Shown here piece after piece: positions 12,561 through 24,312 of a stretch of 64,000 nt of DNA. Numbering within the stretch: the stretch's first letter is position 1; each line of letters starts with the position of its first letter. The DNA is from Typhlomys cinereus (Eukaryota; Chordata; Mammalia; Rodentia; Platacanthomyidae), in the NCBI GenBank assembly GCA_023101885.1, contig JALPQD010000293.1:43861-107860 (forward strand). The letters run 5' to 3'. Position numbers and translations under genes: made by a program. The notes beneath the pieces were generated by a model that had not been told where the DNA came from, did not search any database, and was given only the letters and a program-made list of their open reading frames with translations.

Positions 12561-12689
12561 AAACCACAAGTGTGCTCTCCAAGGATGTCAGTCAAGAATG
12601 GGCTAACTCTCCAGTTACCTGCCATCCTCACATTTAAGAGGAAAGAGGCATTTGGATAATGGGGTTACCTCATTAAGAGGGAAAAGTGG

Positions 12690-12870
12690 AACAGATGGGC
12701 ATGGTAGTTGGCACCTCTACTCCCAGCACTCAGAAGGCAGAGTCAGGAAGGGTATGGTAAGTTTGGAGTCAGAATGGGTTGTATAGTGAGTATCAACCCA
12801 GCCTGGAGTCAGTTGGATACTTATCTCAACAAAATGACATAAATGAAAACAAGAAAACAAAACAAACAAA
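12690..12870 (+). repeat. B1-like SINE with A/C-rich tail
   Basis: It shows GGGCATGGTAGTTGGCACCT, CCCAGCACTCAGAAGGCAGAG and ATGGGTTGTATAGTGAGTATC in B1 order. The (AAACA)n tail at 12845-12872 marks the 3' end. Diverged. Confidence 0.75.
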
Positions 12871-15800
12871 AAGACCTGAACCTTCTATCATGCTGATTTC
12901 ATGTTAATGGGAGCTGTAGAAACACTGCCTCAATGTCAGCCAAGAGAGTTTAAAAAGCTTGAGAAATCAAGAAACTAAGTCAGAAAAATATAGAAAAACA
13001 CTTATCTGTCTCAAGTTGCTAACACCCTTGCAAGGGTGTCTCCTTATCATGGTCTGATTATACAGGACCTATGGGAAACCAAACACTATCTTATTTCAGA
13101 AGAGAGAGAGAAGAGAAATGCTAGCAGGGGGGTTTGCTTTCCAACTGCCAACCTCACAACTAACCAATGTAGGAAAACAGTGGATTTAAACCCCACCTAC
13201 AAACTTGCTGAAAGGAAGTTGGATGGAAACTTCTGGACAATGACTTTTACTTGGTGCTCATATCTGAGCAGTTATGAATATTAAAAACGTTAATATATTG
13301 ATTCTCAACTAAGTCTATTTTGTTCTCTGGGGCATTTGACAAAGCCTGGAGACATTTTTGACTATCAGAGCTAAGAGGAGACTCCTGGCAGCTCATTTTT
13401 ATTGCTGCAACAAATGAGGAAATAACTCTTGCAGTATCAAAGGCAACACTCTGTGACTGCTGGTTTCATTGCTTCCTGGCCAGGATGCGAAAGAACATTT
13501 TCGAAAGGCATCATGGAGCAGACTTTATCATCTCAAGGTGCACAGGGAGAAGACAGTAAGTCGCAAAGGGGCTTAGAACAAGATATAGTCCCCTCAAAGG
13601 TGTGGTCCTAGTGATCCTATTTCTTTAACTATGTCCCACCTCTGAAAGTATCTATTGTCTCCCAATAATGCCATCAGATGACAAAATCAGTGAATTGATA
13701 CGCTCATGGTCTAACTGCCTCTCAATTGTTGGATCCACTTGACTGGCACCAGGCCTTTAAAATAAGTCCTTTTGGAGTACCTAGATTAAAGTTATCCTTC
13801 AGTAAGTAGCAGTGACTGCCTTTGTCACTAACTGAATGCGATACAGCCCTGATTCGTGAGGACACCATTGCTATAGCTGCTGCCACTGTGCCATTGACTT
13901 TTCAATTATGCCAGCTGCTTACCCAAGAATAAGATCTGGCTATAACTACTCCAAGAACAGACTACTATAACATTTTGGACTCTTGGGATTATCTGCTCTG
14001 GGGTCATACCTATTGCTGACATATCTGGTTGTGGACATAACTTTCAGATTATGTAGAGCCACAGGTGTGATGGAAGAGGACATATGTAATAGGAAGTGAG
14101 GCTGCTTCTCTTCAGTTTCATATTTTGTGTGGGTTTCCCAAACTCAGGAGGAAATTCAGTTAGACAAAAAGCACATCAAATTTCCACTATACTGAGATAT
14201 CTTAGCTGGTGATTTGGAGATTGATAGAGATGTATTATCATGGAAATTACTGAGAGAAAGGAAAAGTTATCTCTATGTTGTTGGAACACAGCAGGAAGCT
14301 TATCCTGAAGAATAGTGCTGATAGAGAGAAACCTCAGATTATTCTTTTGTCTTTATCCACCCCGCTGAAGTTATTAGTGTTGAAGTTATTCTTAACATCC
14401 TAATCATCAAGTGCTGATTTCTAGACTACATCGTAATAAATTTCCCACAGTGTTTTGGCCCTTTTGATTCTTCTTATTGCTACTATCTTGATTTCTGTAA
14501 TGCTCTTCTTGCTCTCTTTGGATGGAATCTTCATGCCTCTTCTTAAAACCTGAAGTTTTCTACAGCTTGACATTTCATTTTCTTCTTATTCAGGACCTTC
14601 TTTAAAACCAATGTTGTCTATGCCAGTAAAATATTCTTTACCTAAAACTGAATATTTTCATTTATGTCTTGCTACAGATCTCTCCTCCAAATACTGACCT
14701 GTGTATTCAACTATGTAATTACCATTGGTATGTTATTGTCCTAAGAGTCAGCACATTTATGAACACCATTGTTTAACTTTCTCCTCTACACTTCCCCCCA
14801 TATTTTCTACTGTATTTAGTGGTGATAATGTTTGCTAAAAGGTCCACATAAAAGATGTGGATTATTATAGAGTTCTCCTTTTCCCTTACAGTGAATTCAA
14901 TCAGCAATCAGGCACCTTTTATCCTAGATTTTAATATGTTTTCTCCTTCAACAAAAATATTTTTCACATGGCTTATCTTTTGCATTAGATAGTAAGTTCC
15001 TTGGGATGATATTTAGCTTCATATTCACAGGACCGAGAACCAAGTCCACCTGTGTCAATGTGACCTAAATGCAATGATAAATCTACGAACTGGTAAGAAA
15101 TTTTGCTGTTTGTTTCACAAAACTATTGCAAAGTTAGCCAGATAGTCAGTTTGCTCATCTGCACAAATAGTTCATTTATTGGACAGTATTCTCCTCACTC
15201 GGGAAGCTGGCTCATTCATCCAATAATTGGGCTTGCATCTTTCTGAAAATATTGGGTCATTAAATATTTTCTAATCCCAACAACCCCTTTGAAAGATTTA
15301 GACCTGAATTCATTTGAATCCAGTCTCTAAACTTTCATTTCTCTGGCTTCTTCTGTGGCACAAGGAGAACTTGGTCAATGTGATATTCACTGTGTTTGCT
15401 GGATCAGCAGCTTTCTCTGCTGTGTATTCTAGAAGAGGCAATAATTGGGAGACCCAAACAGAGACCTCGGCACATAGTTCAAGTCCAGCAAGTTTCATTC
15501 TTGCTTTTTATTTTCTTCCATCAAATGACATATTGGGAGTTGAGTAGGATGCTTTAGAGCAGAAATAGAGAAGGTGGAGTAGACAGGTATTTGTCAAATG
15601 AAATAAGGGTTCAAGTATAAAAAGAGAGTCCAAGAGCTCTATGAGAAAACATAGGTACTTTAGTAAAATATACTCAAAATATTGCCAATGAGGCAGATCT
15701 TATATTATTTGTCATTACTTTAAAAAAAATCTGGAAGAAAATTTTTGTTTCCACACTCATTAATTTATACACATTATACATATATGCTTTTCTATTTGAA

Positions 15801-16381
15801 AAAATAAATATGAAAAAAATGCATGTTTTTTTCACCTATATCAAATTGGAGGTTATTCTAATTGTTGCTAATCCTCTAGAGTGTTATTTATACTCAGTGA
15901 ATGAATATGGAAGATGTTCTTATGGTTGAAGTAAATGTATAAGCTGATAAACTTTATTGAATGAGTCAATAAGAGGTTTATGGAGGTTAGAAATAGAGGT
16001 GGAGGTGAATAAATTATACTTCATTAATAATTAGGTTTTGAGCGTTATGAGACCTTAAACCTTACAATTCTCATGAACATTACAGTTTTTCCTTGAGTCA
16101 TTGACAAGGGAAGAGTGATCAAATCAAATCATGCTGAATTATAAGTGCTACATTGATGAGCAAGCTGTGAAGACACATAAGGAGCTAAAATATTCCCCTC
16201 CTAATCATACAATGCCATCTCAAAATCCATGCCTGGACCAAATTCCAAGTTACTCCATATTATAAGCTTTTAAAACAGCATTTGCTGAAATATGAATATT
16301 AAATCTAAGAATGACAAAATTCAGTTCTGTAGACCATATTCTTAATTACTATGATATGAGCTTCTCAACTTGAATGTTTTA
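12871..16381. other. Unassigned non-coding stretch
   Basis: 3.5 kb with no recognisable gene, SINE or L1. Short frames such as 13036-13284 (+) and 15310-15547 (both strands) lack motifs. Moderately AT-rich; it may be unique sequence or decayed repeats beyond visual recognition. Confidence 0.4.
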
Positions 16382-16471
16382 GTTTTCACCTTGGCAGCAA
16401 GCACAATGTTGAACTTTAAGATACTTGTTTTCATTTTGGCGGCAAGCATAATGTTGAGCTTAAGTGCTTAC
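16382..16471. repeat. Two-copy 45-bp tandem duplication
   Basis: Units at 16382-16426 and 16427-16471 align head to tail. Both carry the order GTTTTCA, then TTGGC(A/G)GCAAGCA, then AATGTTGA(A/G)CTT. They differ at several positions, so this is an old local duplication rather than a microsatellite. Confidence 0.75.
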
Positions 16472-19199
16472 TAAATACTTTCATTAATCTTGTTTGGGGA
16501 AAATGAACTCTACAGGATGGTGATTGCCTCAGTTGACACCAGGAGTCCATAGTCTGTGGTGTCCACCTGTTTCTCTACCATTCAGTGAGAGTATCTGAAC
16601 AGGGTTGAAAATTATGAGAACTATTCCTTATCTATCTCTCTAAACTTAAGTTGTATTAATTGCTAATTTTCATTTTCCCTTGGAAAATAGTTTTCTTAAA
16701 CTACCAAAGACATTAGACTATAAGAACTCTGAATAATCCATGGTTTGATGTGTCATGGTTTAATGGAGTCAAAATTTATTGACAAGATTATTGGGAAGTA
16801 TTTGAACTGTGGACAGGGAGGCTCGATTGGAGGAAATGCTCAGAGCATATGTGTTGAGTCTATCTTGACCTTGACTCTTACTCTTTCTTCTCTGTTTTTT
16901 GCAGCCTACCAGAAAGTGAGTGTCTTTCCTGATGGACTAGAACCATGGACTAGAACTCTACTTTCCTCCTTTAGTGGACTTTGTTGTGTATTTGTCATGA
17001 AAAGACTATGAACTCACAAGATGAATGTTTGATGAGAGAAAACACAAAAAGCTAACTTTTATTATGGAGGGTTTTCTCAACCCAGTAGGTACTTGATTCT
17101 ATAATTCAGAAAATCTGATCTCATATCCATGAACTCTTAGAGGATTCAGATGGTCAATCTCCCATGTTAATATTTAAATGACCATTGGAAGTGAATATCC
17201 CTGGTATCAAAAACAGACACTGAAGAGATCAGGGTATCTTATAAGATACATTTTTTACTTCTGCAGAAGGTTGTGCAGCCTGTCTAAGTGTAGCTAATAA
17301 GCACACACAATGGCCAGTCTATTCAATCTTTTGTCTGTCCTCTGATCTCATTGGCTTGAGGCTTGGGCTTTCTATTTCATGGTTGACCAAAAGAGGAATG
17401 CACAACCTGAGAAGCAAGAAGTCACACATAGCTGAGATGCTAACAAACAATGCTTACTTAGCCTGGTAGGAGTTAACTGAGTTAGACAGCTCCTTTCTTT
17501 GAATTTTGATAAATAGGAAGAATAAACAGTTCTCAGAAATTACCTTATGGAATTGGGGCTCGAGCAAAAATGGAAACATGTGGTTTTGATGGAAAAGAAC
17601 TAATTTCCCACAATGACCTTCCTTTATTTTCCAAATAGGGAAATAGAATTGACCCTAAACATAACACCCTAGACTTCACAAGTGTTAACGGTTTCTGAAG
17701 ATGGCTAAACATTGTGTATACAAGTATGAGACAACCTCTACAGAGTGTTAGTTACTGGTACAGGGTGTAACAAAGAAAGAACATGAAAGTTTTATCTTTG
17801 ATTTATTTTCCCCAACACACTTTGGATTTTTTTCCACATACCCTGTTTACAAAAAAGGTTTCTTCTGCACTCCTGGCTTAATCTGTGCCTCAAAATTTGC
17901 CTGCTTGGACCAGTGGGAGACAAACAGTTATTTAATTCAGACATCCAGTGAGTATTTCTTTAGTATTTGTTATGTAAAAAGCACCACTTTAGTTTCCAGT
18001 GACACGGAGATAGATGAAGCAGACTATCAGCTTTCAAGCATCTTTTGATATATAGGGCTAAGGTTTGATTTCTCAAAGAGAAGCACATGAAAGGAAATAA
18101 CATTTTAGAGGTATACAATTCAAAAAAGTGTTCATGTTCGTAAGTTTTCAGATAATGTCCTGTTGATCCTCTAAGGTACCAACAAAAGGGAAAATTATCT
18201 TTTTCAGTGAGGTTTCCTCTGCTGTACACAGACTCATCATAAAGTTAGGTAAACACAGTAGCAGGGGAAGCATTGTCAATTGCATTTTTTTAACAGTGGA
18301 TAGAGAAGCCAACCTTCATCTTGTTTTGTTTAAAGGAGTGGAACGCCAAGTAATTCTTGAAACAGCAAATAGCTCTTTAGACATAATGTAATGCAATTAT
18401 GGCCTTCAGCAAAGACAATATCCATCAAGCCAAATTATAAGCGAAGCTCTTCAGTGCGCTCAATCCAAAATGCTCTAGGTAGCTTACTTAGTGGCTTGCA
18501 ACTTTCAATGTCAGTACATATTTCTCAGGAAAACAATGCTGATCTTCTTCCTCCCTGGGACTAATAAGGCCTCATTTCACTGTTCTGGACTCAGTATAGT
18601 TGAAAACAGTTCAGTTGCTTTCCTAGAACTTAAAATGCCAGGTACTTTCATTAATGAAACCATTGGCACATTTCTTGAGGTTCGTAATTTGCTAACCTAG
18701 ACCTTAGAAAACAGCAAGTGCATGAATGAAATAGAAAAGTTGCAATTCAGGTGATCGTAAGGCCACGCGTATTCTATAAACAAAACCAATGGCAAAAAGG
18801 AGCAGGAGGAAGAGAAGGTCGGGACAATAGTCCAGGAGAGAACGTGTTGAGCCATGAAACATGGTAGAAAGAAAAGTCACTGAGGGGAGGCAAGGGGCAA
18901 TGGCCATTCAGTGGGAGCACGCAGCTCATTTGTTCTCAGTGTTGGAGATATAGACCATTAATTGTTAAATAATCACAACAAGCACAATGTACTAAAACAT
19001 TCCTTCCTGGAGGGAGGGGAGAACTTCATACATTTGAAATGGCTCAGGAAGCTCAGGAAATTGCAAGATTTGTAAGGTTTCTCCCCAAGGTTGTACAAAC
19101 AGTAGCAACCACAGAGAGATGTCTTTCTCAGCACCTGTGCTGACTGCAAGGTGATCAGCTTTTGTGAACTGTCAGTCATGCTTGGGAGGGTTTTTAGGT
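16472..19199. other. Unassigned non-coding stretch
   Basis: 2.7 kb with no feature I can name. Frames of 60-89 codons on either strand (for example 16745-17011 + and 17960-18229 -) have no recognisable domain or coding context. Confidence 0.4.
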
Positions 19200-19535
19200 A
19201 ATAGAGTCATCTATGTTTTTCTACGTAACTCCAATATTTTCACTGGCTCACTAAATCGATCATCACCTTGATGGGCTTAGACTTACCATGGAAACTGCAT
19301 GTCAATGAAAGAGTTTGTAGATTAGGTTAATTGGGCCACCTTGATTAGGTAGCACCATTCCACGGGTCCTGGACTGAGTAAAAATAAGAAAGAGAGGTAG
19401 GTGAGTACTGGCATGTCTTTCCCACCATAATAGATCTTCCAACTGTGAGCAGAAGCAAGCTCTTTCCTACTAAAGTTGTCTTTTCTTCAAGTATTTTGTC
19501 ATAAAGAATAAAGTAACTAATACACCAAGCTAGAC
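19200..19535 (+). repeat. Rodent mid-repetitive element, family X copy 2
   Basis: CTTGATGGGCTTAGAC, GGTAGCACCATTCCACGGG and GTCCTGGACTGAGTAAAAA, then TATTTTGTCATAAAGAATAAA and GTAACTAATAC. The right end is the reverse complement of the starts of the copies at 4693 and 23950, so these belong to one family in two orientations. I suspect an LTR/MaLR-like origin but cannot name it. Confidence 0.5.
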
Positions 19536-21395
19536 TTGGGGGGAATATGTCTTTGATCTGTTGTCTGCTTGTTTATGTCTCCCCAGAGAGAGGTACACAT
19601 ACATTTAGATAATTTATATTCAAAAGACAAGGTTTCATAAGAAGTTACAATGACTAGGGAAGAGACTCTCCAGCCAAATGAGTTGCCTAGAAGTCACGTG
19701 GGACACTCCAAGGTTGTCACCCACAAAGAGAAACGTAACTCTTTTAAGCCACTATTGATATTTCAGCCAACTTGACTGCTGTGTGATTTGGGGCATAACA
19801 AAAGGTATACTTTTCAATCCAGTATAGACATATTAATTGACATATTGATTTTCAAATTTAATATTATATGGTAAGTTTTTTCCACATTAAGTATTTCATC
19901 AAGCACATCTATCATATCTTTGGATAACTATACTTGCATGCTTATTGCAAATCATTTTTGCAATTGACATCTTTGTACACAGCTCTATTTTTGTCATGGG
20001 GTCATGGAGGATACAGTGTAATAGAGTTCATCAACTAAGAATTTTGAGTTCCGTATGTTTGGTTTGGATGTTAGTTCTACCACAAGCAATTTGTAATCTT
20101 AAGCAATGTATCTCAATTCCCTAGGTCTCCTAAAATATAAAATTAACATCACTATGGTTACTTTGTAATACTATTTTGAAAATAAGAATTAATAATTGAG
20201 AAATATCTGGAGAAGTCCCTGGTTCATAGTGGATGCTCAATACATAGCAGTTATTGTTGTCAATATTGTTACTAGCTATATACCAGATATTAGATGGCTC
20301 TATCCAGGGATAAAGGGGATTAAAGAGTAACATGGTCTATTAGGGACTGGGGAAGGGATTTTTTGAGGAAAAACATTGGAAATGAATTCACAGTGTAGTT
20401 TGTAGCCAAGTTTATCAGGATTAGATGTCTGCTTAAATTCTGCCTCTCAGACTCTGGGAAATAAGGAGCTGTTTCTAATTCTAGAGCAAGGGTGTTTTAA
20501 TGAAAGTGATGTTCTAAGAAATCAATAATTAGTCTTATTTTCCCCTAAGTTAAACAACCCTGGTATTATTAATCTTTCCCTATCAGACCTTATGCCTTTC
20601 ACATTAATCCTTTGATTTTCCCCAGCTTTACATTTATGCAGATGTAAATTCTGTTTAGGTCTGTGATTCTTTCCCCTGTCAGTCCCAGCCTAGGCATAGA
20701 TAGCTCTTGGTTAGGCACCGACAATCAAAATTTGAAATTGTTGAACTCCACATCAAACTAATAAGAACCACAAAGCTCTGAAACTCATATTCCAAATCTT
20801 TGTGTAATCAAATGAAGTGAATAGGTGAGCCCTGAAAGGAGACTGGAGAAAATACTCACATTACTAAAATCTGTGTGTGGATGATGCAGTTACACCCTCT
20901 TAAATTCTTTAAGATTAAGGGAGCCTGTGGACAGCAGGAAGATATACCAGCTCCCATCTCTGCCTTAGCCTTTACTTGCTAAACATTCCTGGTTTAAGTG
21001 AAAACTGGCAAGTGTGATTGAGGTTGGGAAGCCACAGTCCCTGCTTTTTAGGTCTCCTGAGTAGATTTGTAAGTTTCACTTATATGATGAGAAGTTTTAT
21101 CCCACTAAAGAAAAAAAAGAGCAAAACCTAAGCAAACACACGTCTAAAAAAACCATTGAGATGTGTTTTCTTTTTCAGAACAAAGTATTTGAAGGAAGGT
21201 TATGGCCTTGCTGTGATTTGGCACTTTTACCAGCCTCAGCAAATATGGCCGCTGCTCAAGATTTATTCTGTTCCCTTGCTAAGCATGAGTGGTGATGGTG
21301 GACTATACTCATCTATTAGAGACTTTTGTAATATTCTTACTGAAGGTTTGAAATGGCTTTTCCTTCTCTATGTCAACATGATTTTCCAGATATGT
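19536..21395. other. Unassigned non-coding stretch
   Basis: AT-rich, with no repeat or gene identified. A 108-codon frame at 21156-21482 runs into the CA repeat and is not supported as a gene. Confidence 0.4.
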
Positions 21396-21412
21396 GTGTA
21401 TGTATGTGTGTG

Positions 21413-21469
<57 letters not shown>

Positions 21470-21470
21470 T
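21396..21470. repeat. (CA)n microsatellite with TG and TA flanks
   Basis: A short (TG)n flank, then about 22 CA units from 21416, then ATATATAT. The TG and CA arms are inverted relative to one another and could form a small hairpin. Confidence 0.95.
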
Positions 21471-22054
21471 AGATTTCAGTGAAGTTAATTGAAAAAAATA
21501 TTAAGATAGGAAATTAACACCTAAGTGTCATGTAAAACACCTTCCTATAAAAACACATCCTTTTCACACACTTTTCCCATAATTGAAATAGAACTGTTAT
21601 ATAATTCTCAAACTCATCTTCTGTCAAAAGTGTGTCCTCAAATTTGGATAAGATTTATTGACCCAGAATTTATTCTGTCAACTACTTATTAAAGAACACA
21701 TTCAATAAGAATTCGTTCAATTAAAGTGTCCAGTGTTCAAGTACCTGATGCTGTTGTTATAAATGAAGTAAAGGAGGGGAAAAATGTGGAGACAAGGAAA
21801 TGCGGGCACATGGAGACAGTGGCTGTGTAGGGTTGGTGAGGAAGTGTGAGGAAGGGGATGGAATCTGAGGCTTGATGTTTAAAAGGACCCCAACAAGGAG
21901 ACCTGTGAAGGTATATTTCAGTTTTCTAAATTTATCTCTGCATAAAGTACTTTTGGCCTTCTTAATACTTGTTCCCCTAATTGCTTCCTCTCCATAAAAA
22001 TTTAAAACTATACATGTTACATGCCTATATTTGTACTATCTTTACTTTTTTTCA
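21471..22054. other. Unassigned non-coding stretch
   Basis: No gene or named repeat. A short purine-rich GGGGA/GAAG patch lies at 21770-21900. Confidence 0.4.
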
Positions 22055-22352
22055 TGCGCGCATGCATGCACATGTGTATAGAAAAGGTGTACATGGGTAT
22101 GTGAGCATGTCTACAAGAGGGCACTTAAATGTAAGTGCCTGTGAAGATCCAAAGGTGAGTCAGGAATCATCCTGGATAGCTCTACATTCTTACTGCCTTG
22201 ATCTCGGTTTCCCAGGCTTTGCCTCCTAGAAGTCAGAATTACAGGCATTGCTATAGCCATCTGGCATATTTTACATGGGATTTGGAAATCTGAACTCAAG
22301 CCTTTTGCTAGAGAGTCAATGGCTTTAACCACTGAGCCATCTCCACAGCCCT
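22055..22352 (-). repeat. tRNA-derived SINE, older subfamily, antisense
   Basis: It reads ATCATCCTGGATAGC in the body and CACTGAGCCATCTCCACAGCCC at the right, which is the complement of GGGCTGTGGAGATGGCTCAG. A GCGC/CATG-rich tail lies on the left. Same body as the copies at 26447 and 46272 but more diverged. Confidence 0.7.
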
Positions 22353-23224
22353 AACGCATATGTTCTGTACATACAAAGAGCAAATTTGTCTTACTCCTTA
22401 CATGTTTGCTGGCCTGGGATAATTCAAGCTCTAGATGAGCTTACTGTATTTAAAAGATGGAAGACTACAGAAATGATGTGGCCTGAGAAGAATTGGGGGT
22501 GTGGTAAAGAATTTCGAGCAGATAGGCTACATGAATGACAAATTTCAGAGGCAGTCCATCGTTCTGGATTATACAGAGGAGGAAACTCCCAGTTTTCTTC
22601 AGGGTGCTGTATTGGCAGTGTATTGTTTGAGCCTAGGGTCCATAAAGAAGTTTAATTTTCCACTGTGTATAAGATTCACACATTCATTCCACTACTACTT
22701 ATATTACTTATCCATCAGCGCCTGTCCTAGAGGTTAAGGTGCTTGCCTTACTTGTAGAATCTGATCCCGGAAAAGCAGAACTGTCATGAGTGGTGTTGCT
22801 AATACAATTTTTCAAATAGGCTTTGGCTGTTGTCATGCCACAAGATGCAGGTATGGTAGGGCTCTGTGTCTGCGGTCTCAGGGAACAGGCTTATACCCTG
22901 GACTTTCCCCAAACGTGGGAAGGTTCTATGAACTGGGTGCTTTAAAGCAAGAGAGGAAAGCTTGGAATCTAGGATGAGTTATCGGAAATCCATGTTGGAA
23001 TCATAATCGCCAGGACTTCATAACACATCATTTAAGGATAGTCTCTTTACAGTTACTTAAAATGAAGTGAGATCAGGAGGGTGGGAATCAATTGTTATAA
23101 AAGGTACCATATAGCTCAACACCACTTTATTATGATTGCTATTAAAGTGTATTCTAATTTCCCCATTGGTTTACCCATTAATATCATCTATTTTTCAGCA
23201 AGTATCCAGGCACTTGCTAGGACA
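22353..23224. other. Unassigned non-coding stretch
   Basis: Around 22720-22760 a phrase (GTTAAGGTGCTTGCCTTAC) vaguely resembles a SINE head, without a body. Otherwise nothing. Confidence 0.35.
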
Positions 23225-23415
23225 GGCATCCTGAATGAAGCTCACTGGACCAGACAAACTTACAGACTTGAAACAGGAGGGAGAGTGGGTTGGTAGAAGG
23301 TCCTGAGTGGGAAAAGGTTGGGATGGAATCAGATACTAAGGAGGGGAGATGTTATAAATTCATTGTATTCATATGTAAAACTGTTAAAGAGTAAAAATAA
23401 ATCATTCTTTCAAAA
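23225..23415 (+). mobile_element. Possible old L1 3' end
   Basis: A G-rich stretch (GGAGGGAGAGTGGG, GGAGGGGAGATG) is followed by ATTCATATGTAAAACTGTTAAAG and AGTAAAAATAAAT. This order (purine-rich 3' UTR, then a conserved terminal phrase, then an A-rich tail) resembles old rodent L1 3' ends. No ORF2 is visible upstream. Confidence 0.35.
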
Positions 23416-23424
23416 AATTATCAC

Positions 23425-23700
23425 AGACTGAGTGTCTTAAATAACATGTCTGTCTTCTGTAGTTCTGGGGCTTAGAAGTCCAAAGTCAAAATGACACTAG
23501 GGCTGGTATTCAGCGAAGCTTCTCACAGGGTAGGAGTGTAGCAATTTTGGGAACCAGACACGTCAGTCATTCTCACTTATCTCCCTAGACCCCTGATCTC
23601 CTCACCTTAATGACATTAGTTCATCCTCCATCCACACTATACTACTACCCTGGCAATCCTTTAGCAACATCTGAAAGTCCATTGTCCGGTGGGCTGTGCA
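23425..23700 (-). mobile_element. MLT1-like MaLR LTR remnant, antisense
   Basis: CACAGACTGAGTGTCTTAAA, GTTCTGGGGCTTAGAAGTCC and CCTTAATGACATTAGTTCATC follow the antisense order of the mammalian MLT1 LTR. Highly decayed. No internal retroviral sequence is seen. Confidence 0.55.
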
Positions 23701-23949
23701 GATTTCTCCCCCTACGCTATCCCTAGGGGGGTCTCCCCTATTCTCTCTGACTCTAAACTATCTCATTTTTCAGCTTTCATAAAGCTCAGATTTCTAAATT
23801 TCTCTCTGTAAACCTAAAGGGGGTAGGGAGCCCTGAAGAGAAATGTATTACATAAAGGAAAAAATAGTAGTAGAAGAATACATTTGTAGAAAATGATGGG
23901 AGAACACAGAAGGCAGATACTGAGGACTGGCCAGCACTGGAAAAGTGGG

Positions 23950-24312
23950 TTATTTACTTCCTGTGCTGTGATAAAATATCCTGATAAAAGCAACTTAAGA
24001 AACAATGGGGTCATGGCAAAGAAGTCAAGGCAGCAGATTCACTTTGTATGCCCAGTCGGTAAGAAAAGCATGATGAATTTGATGAGTGTTAATGCTCAGC
24101 TAGGTTCCTTCACGTTTTTCAGCTCAAGACCTAGGCTTAGCATATGGTACCATTCTCTTCTGGGTAGGTCTTTTACCTCAATTAACTTAATCAAGAGAAT
24201 CCCTTGCAGGCATGCCCAGAGGCTAATATAGTCTAAATAATCCATGGGTCTCCCTGAAGTTTTGCCTCTTAGATAATTCCTGGTCATCCTGAGAATTCGA
24301 CAATGGACACTA
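23950..24312 (-). repeat. Rodent mid-repetitive element, family X copy 3
   Basis: It begins TGCTGTGATAAAATATCCTG then ATAAAAGCAACTTAAGAAAC, and ends GCATGCCCAGAGGCTAATAT and GATAATTCCTGGTCATCCTG. It is collinear with the copy at 4693. Confidence 0.55.
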
